From NCBI GenBank assembly GCA_026419785.1, contig JAODTK010003221.1, positions 372,001-436,000 on the forward strand: a DNA stretch of 64,000 nt. Direction: 5' to 3'. The DNA comes from Sclerodactyla briareus (lineage: Eukaryota > Echinodermata > Holothuroidea > Dendrochirotida > Sclerodactylidae). Below the pieces are notes generated by a model. It saw nothing but the letters and a program-made list of their open reading frames with translations, was not told where the DNA came from and searched no databases. The position numbers and the translations under genes were made by a program. Positions 61,050 through 64,000 of the stretch are shown here, piece by piece (positions within the stretch are counted from its first letter, which is position 1; every line of letters starts with the position of its first letter).

Positions 61050-61265
61050 CTAATATTATTATCGCACATCTATGAGTGCCTTTCCACCTAAGTGCTCTAC
61101 AGATGTACCCTAATTCCCGAAATTATGTTTGCAGCATATTTTTGGTGGTATGGTTGTGGTCGTATCCCACTGGTCCCCAATTAATGTCTGGATAGGCAGG
61201 AGCAACAGAGCTAAAGTGCCTGCCCAGAGACACACCAGAGAGACTCCTTAGCTTTCGCCTTAGCA
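61050..61265 (+). repeat. Probable old interspersed repeat
   Basis: A GTGCTCTACAGATGTACC string, TGTCTGGATAGGCAGGAGCAAC and GTGCCTGCCCAGAGACAC follow the layout of dispersed repeats I recall from aquatic deuterostome genomes. There is no second copy in the window, so this rests on memory. Confidence 0.35.
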
Positions 61266-61595
61266 GGAACCTATAATCTGTTGATTTCTGGAAACTGGGT
61301 GGTGTGCTTTAGTCAATGTTAGTGATTGACAGTTACCTCATTAGCCTCTAATGCGAGGACCTGATTGGGTGACGAGTCATGTGACACCATTGCATCATCT
61401 AACAGAAGTCCGGGAGAATGATGTTAGGTCACCCCCAATGGTATGCTAGGTTTCTTATACGGATCAGGTTCTCTTGACAACACAGCTGATATTGATCAAG
61501 AACCATTCGCCGTCCGAGCGCCGTGCAAAAATTATTATTCCTAACAGTCTCGACTAACACACCCACTAACTCTAAAGAAACATTACGTTACTTAC

Positions 61596-61850
61596 CGAGA
61601 TGCCCTCTCCAAACTTTCTGCTCCTCTGAAGACTACACACGCAGTCGCTGGCCCAGCAGACAGCTCCCACGCCAGGCACAGATCGGCTTCTGGGGCCTGC
61701 TATTGCACTTGCGGCACGTCGGCTCCGTAGTACTCAAACAGCTGGCTGAGTGGCGGGCAGTCGTATCAGCCTCGGCTGGTTGAAGTTGGGGCTGAATAAC
61801 AGCAGGTTCTATGAAGGGAGGAAAAGCGAACACGAAGTAGCTCAAACATC
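61596..61850 (-). CDS. Orphan exon candidate, minus strand, unidentified
   Basis: On the - strand a strong donor GTAAGT follows ...GCATCTCG at 61595. An open frame covers 61633-61845 and includes a Cys-rich stretch reading TCRKCNSRPQKPICAW. Other frames read protein-like pieces such as LLLFSPNFNQPRLIRLP and LFEYYGADVPQVQ, so a frame-broken exon is possible and the true frame is uncertain. A weak acceptor lies at 61851. I do not recognise the family. Confidence 0.3.
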
Positions 61851-61874
61851 CTGGAATCAGTATAACTAAAGCTA

Positions 61875-62095
61875 CAATCTTGGCAAATACCTGGGACCAC
61901 CCCCGCTCAGTCTCTCCCTCCCGTTCATGTTGTTTCTCCAGCGTGAGAATAACAAAGTGGCAACATTGTGTCAGGGGGTGGGAGGGGGGGAGCCAGAATT
62001 TAGACTCAAGTGGTTCTGCCCTTGGGCACTACTCATGCACACCGTCACCATCGGGCTTTTCTTTTCGACATGCTGCCAAGTGTCCCCACTATTTT
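61875..62095. repeat. Noisy local duplicate, copy 1
   Basis: It matches 63825-64000 in the same orientation through AATACCT-GGGAC-ACCCCCGCT, CAAAGTG-CAACATTGT, CAGGGGG, ACTCATGCACACC and CTTTTCT-TTCGA-ATGCTGCC. Differences are mostly small indels. Confidence 0.8.
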
Positions 62096-62099
62096 TTCT

Positions 62100-63820
62100 C
62101 AGCATTGGTCTGGTGCCCATTAATCGAGTCAAACTCGGTAATGGTCCTCTAATTCATGACCATTTCACGGGGTGTTCATTTGGTTTCTCGCAGTAGTAAA
62201 CAGTTAAAAAAACTCTTAAGGCCGCCTACAAGAATAAATTTATATTTTGACTTCGTTAAGTGAAAACGTTTCATTATCATAATGTATACAGTTATTGGCA
62301 GTTTCATAATTATGGCTGCAGAAATGACATTTAGTCTGACAAGTAGCACGACTACAGACTCCAGAAAAGAATGCATGACTAAAACTTATATCTTTGTTAC
62401 CACTAGTTTATTCACCTTACGTGCTATGGCATTATATACATGTTCATAGAAGTACACGTGTCTTTTGTCATGAGCCTAGCATAACGTCACTTCGACAATG
62501 ACATCAATATGAGGGGTAATTTTAAAATACCAATAGTGTAACACCTATTATAATTGTTCCGATAAAACCGTTCTTGTGTCCTCATTACGCATCGGATAGA
62601 ATGTGGTACCTACATGGTAGTAATACATATCTCAGTATTCATCAGTAACTGTTGTATGCCTCTAAATGCAAAGGTCACACGGTAGTTCAGGATCAAGATC
62701 CCATTCCGCGCAACGGGTTTATTGCGTTTTAGACGATATCCCTAAGGCGTGAGATACGGCAGTTTTAATGGTTGTGTCCGTCAAACGATCAACCACATGT
62801 TCAAACCTCGTGTTTCCACGAAGAAAACCCGAATGTAATTCCGTCAAGGACTCAACATGTGCCATTCCATTTCCACCAAAGTGGGGCGCCTTTGGTTAAA
62901 TAGTTTTCCAAGATTTAACAAAATAGACCCGTTTAGAGTCTGGAACCACATGCATATCAATTAAGAATTGTTACTGTTAGTTAATCTTTACTAAATTCGG
63001 TGGTAGACCGTTGCTTTCATTTTTTGGCATTGGCTTCAGGCACAATGTGCGATATCCACAAATCACTGTTCTGAAACTCAGTCACGTGTATCTCCTGACA
63101 ACATGTACGCCACCACTGCTATAGTTGAGTTGCGTATATTGAGGCCATTAGATAACATGCACCTATGCACTTTGTTTCGTGTTGCCACAGTTTCTCCACA
63201 TTTACAACGATATTATATTGATTGATTCTATTCCGAGTCAATGTGTACAACATGGCGACTTGTATAAAGTGTATTTTCAATTATTCAAATGCATCTTCAG
63301 ATCAATTTGCAAGCATTAAAAAGACCAGACATGCATAGTTACTTCTAAACGAAACCCGACAGGCCTGATTTCGTGGAACTGCTTCCCTGTCGCGGTTCTG
63401 AATATATGACGTGTTAACGCGTCGCAATGGCAACCATGAGCGTGGTGGGTGTGCAGAAACGACTATAGTATAGTAAAAAGTGATGCGGCTCTCGTACCTC
63501 TACTAGGAGGTTGAGAGCCTCTGATAGGGGTCACCTACATTTCACCTGACCGGTATCCTGTTTGGCAGTAGCATTCATTGTCTCCGTAACTACAGCTTGC
63601 CAACCATCCTTTATAGTCGTTGATTCCCCAATTCTTTTCACCACACTTTAACACCTAATTACTGAATTATCTGATGTTTTAGAGGGCTCATACACGCCTA
63701 AACAACTAAATAAATTATACTTCTCAGCCAACACCGACACCGGCACTGCAAGACGGGGCTATTCCGCCCATGATCGGCAGCGAGCCGAGCATGTGACTCC
63801 TGACATAAATATAAATACTC
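62100..63820. other. Sequence between the duplicate blocks, nothing recognised
   Basis: No exon, RNA gene or repeat pair could be supported. Confidence 0.5.
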
Positions 63821-63824
63821 GGAC

Positions 63825-64000
63825 AATCTTGGACAAAATACCTTGGGACACCCCCGCTCCCCCGTTCAATGTTGTTGTCTGCAGCGGAGAAGTTAACAAA
63901 GTGCAACATTGTTCAGGGGGAGGCAGAGTCGACCAAGTGTTCCCTGGGCAAGTACTCATGCACACCATCAACATAGGTCTTTTCTGTTCGAAATGCTGCC
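63825..64000. repeat. Noisy local duplicate, copy 2 (runs off the window end)
   Basis: Second copy of the block at 61.9 kb, cut by the window edge. The two lie about 1.95 kb apart, and the intervening sequence shows no further unit. Confidence 0.8.

Overview
This window is eukaryotic. It is mostly non-coding, has phase-consistent GT/AG splice signals, and is full of diverged interspersed repeats, minisatellites, tRNA-derived SINE heads and long homopolymer G/C runs. The repeat style and the gene suggest a marine invertebrate, perhaps a deuterostome such as an echinoderm or hemichordate. I cannot fix the species from sequence alone.

The one gene I recognise is a polypeptide N-acetylgalactosaminyltransferase (GalNAc-T, GT27 family), closest to the GALNT1/GALNT13 subfamily. 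It lies on the + strand from about 5.26 kb to 44.31 kb. Exons are numbered by comparison with vertebrate GALNT1: exon 2 (5257-5484), exon 3 (16651-16826), exon 4 (22042-22243, with a second copy at 24584-24779), exon 5 (32656-32826), exon 6 (34569-34685), exon 8 (about 35700-35809), exon 9 (38362-38460, partial second copy 38655-38744), exon 10 (40336-40475) and terminal exon 11 (44177-44311). Together they cover the stem, most of the GT-A catalytic domain (HNE and VDDAS segments, the DxH metal site, the WGGEN motif) and all three repeats of the ricin-type lectin domain. The signal-anchor exon 1 was not found and is probably outside the window or unrecognised. Exon 7, which carries the second histidine metal ligand in this family, is missing from the interval between exons 6 and 8.

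Nearly every exon except the last is broken by several 1-3 base indels, while splice sites and the protein motifs on either side of each indel are preserved. Together with the noisy 2.55-kb tandem duplication whose junctions fall on poly-G runs, this looks more like an unpolished long-read assembly than a decayed pseudogene. I cannot exclude a pseudogene.

Layout: 1-5.3 kb, upstream or intron 1 with old repeats; 5.26-6.0 kb, exon 2 plus three diverged exon-2-like copies; 6-16.6 kb, intron 2 with a SINE, tandem repeats and a nested DNA transposon (9.04-12.25 kb) carrying short terminal inverted repeats, many copies of one short subterminal motif and a remnant ORF; 16.6-32.8 kb, exons 3-5 with the duplicated exon-4 block; 32.8-34.05 kb, a large 19-bp minisatellite; 34.5-44.3 kb, exons 6-11 with a second minisatellite; 44.3-64 kb, downstream sequence with tandem arrays, repeat copies related to those inside the introns, two weak orphan exon candidates (49.5 kb + strand, 61.6-61.85 kb - strand), and a noisy duplicated block at 61.9 and 63.8 kb. 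I see no prokaryotic operon, CRISPR array, rRNA or convincing functional tRNA.
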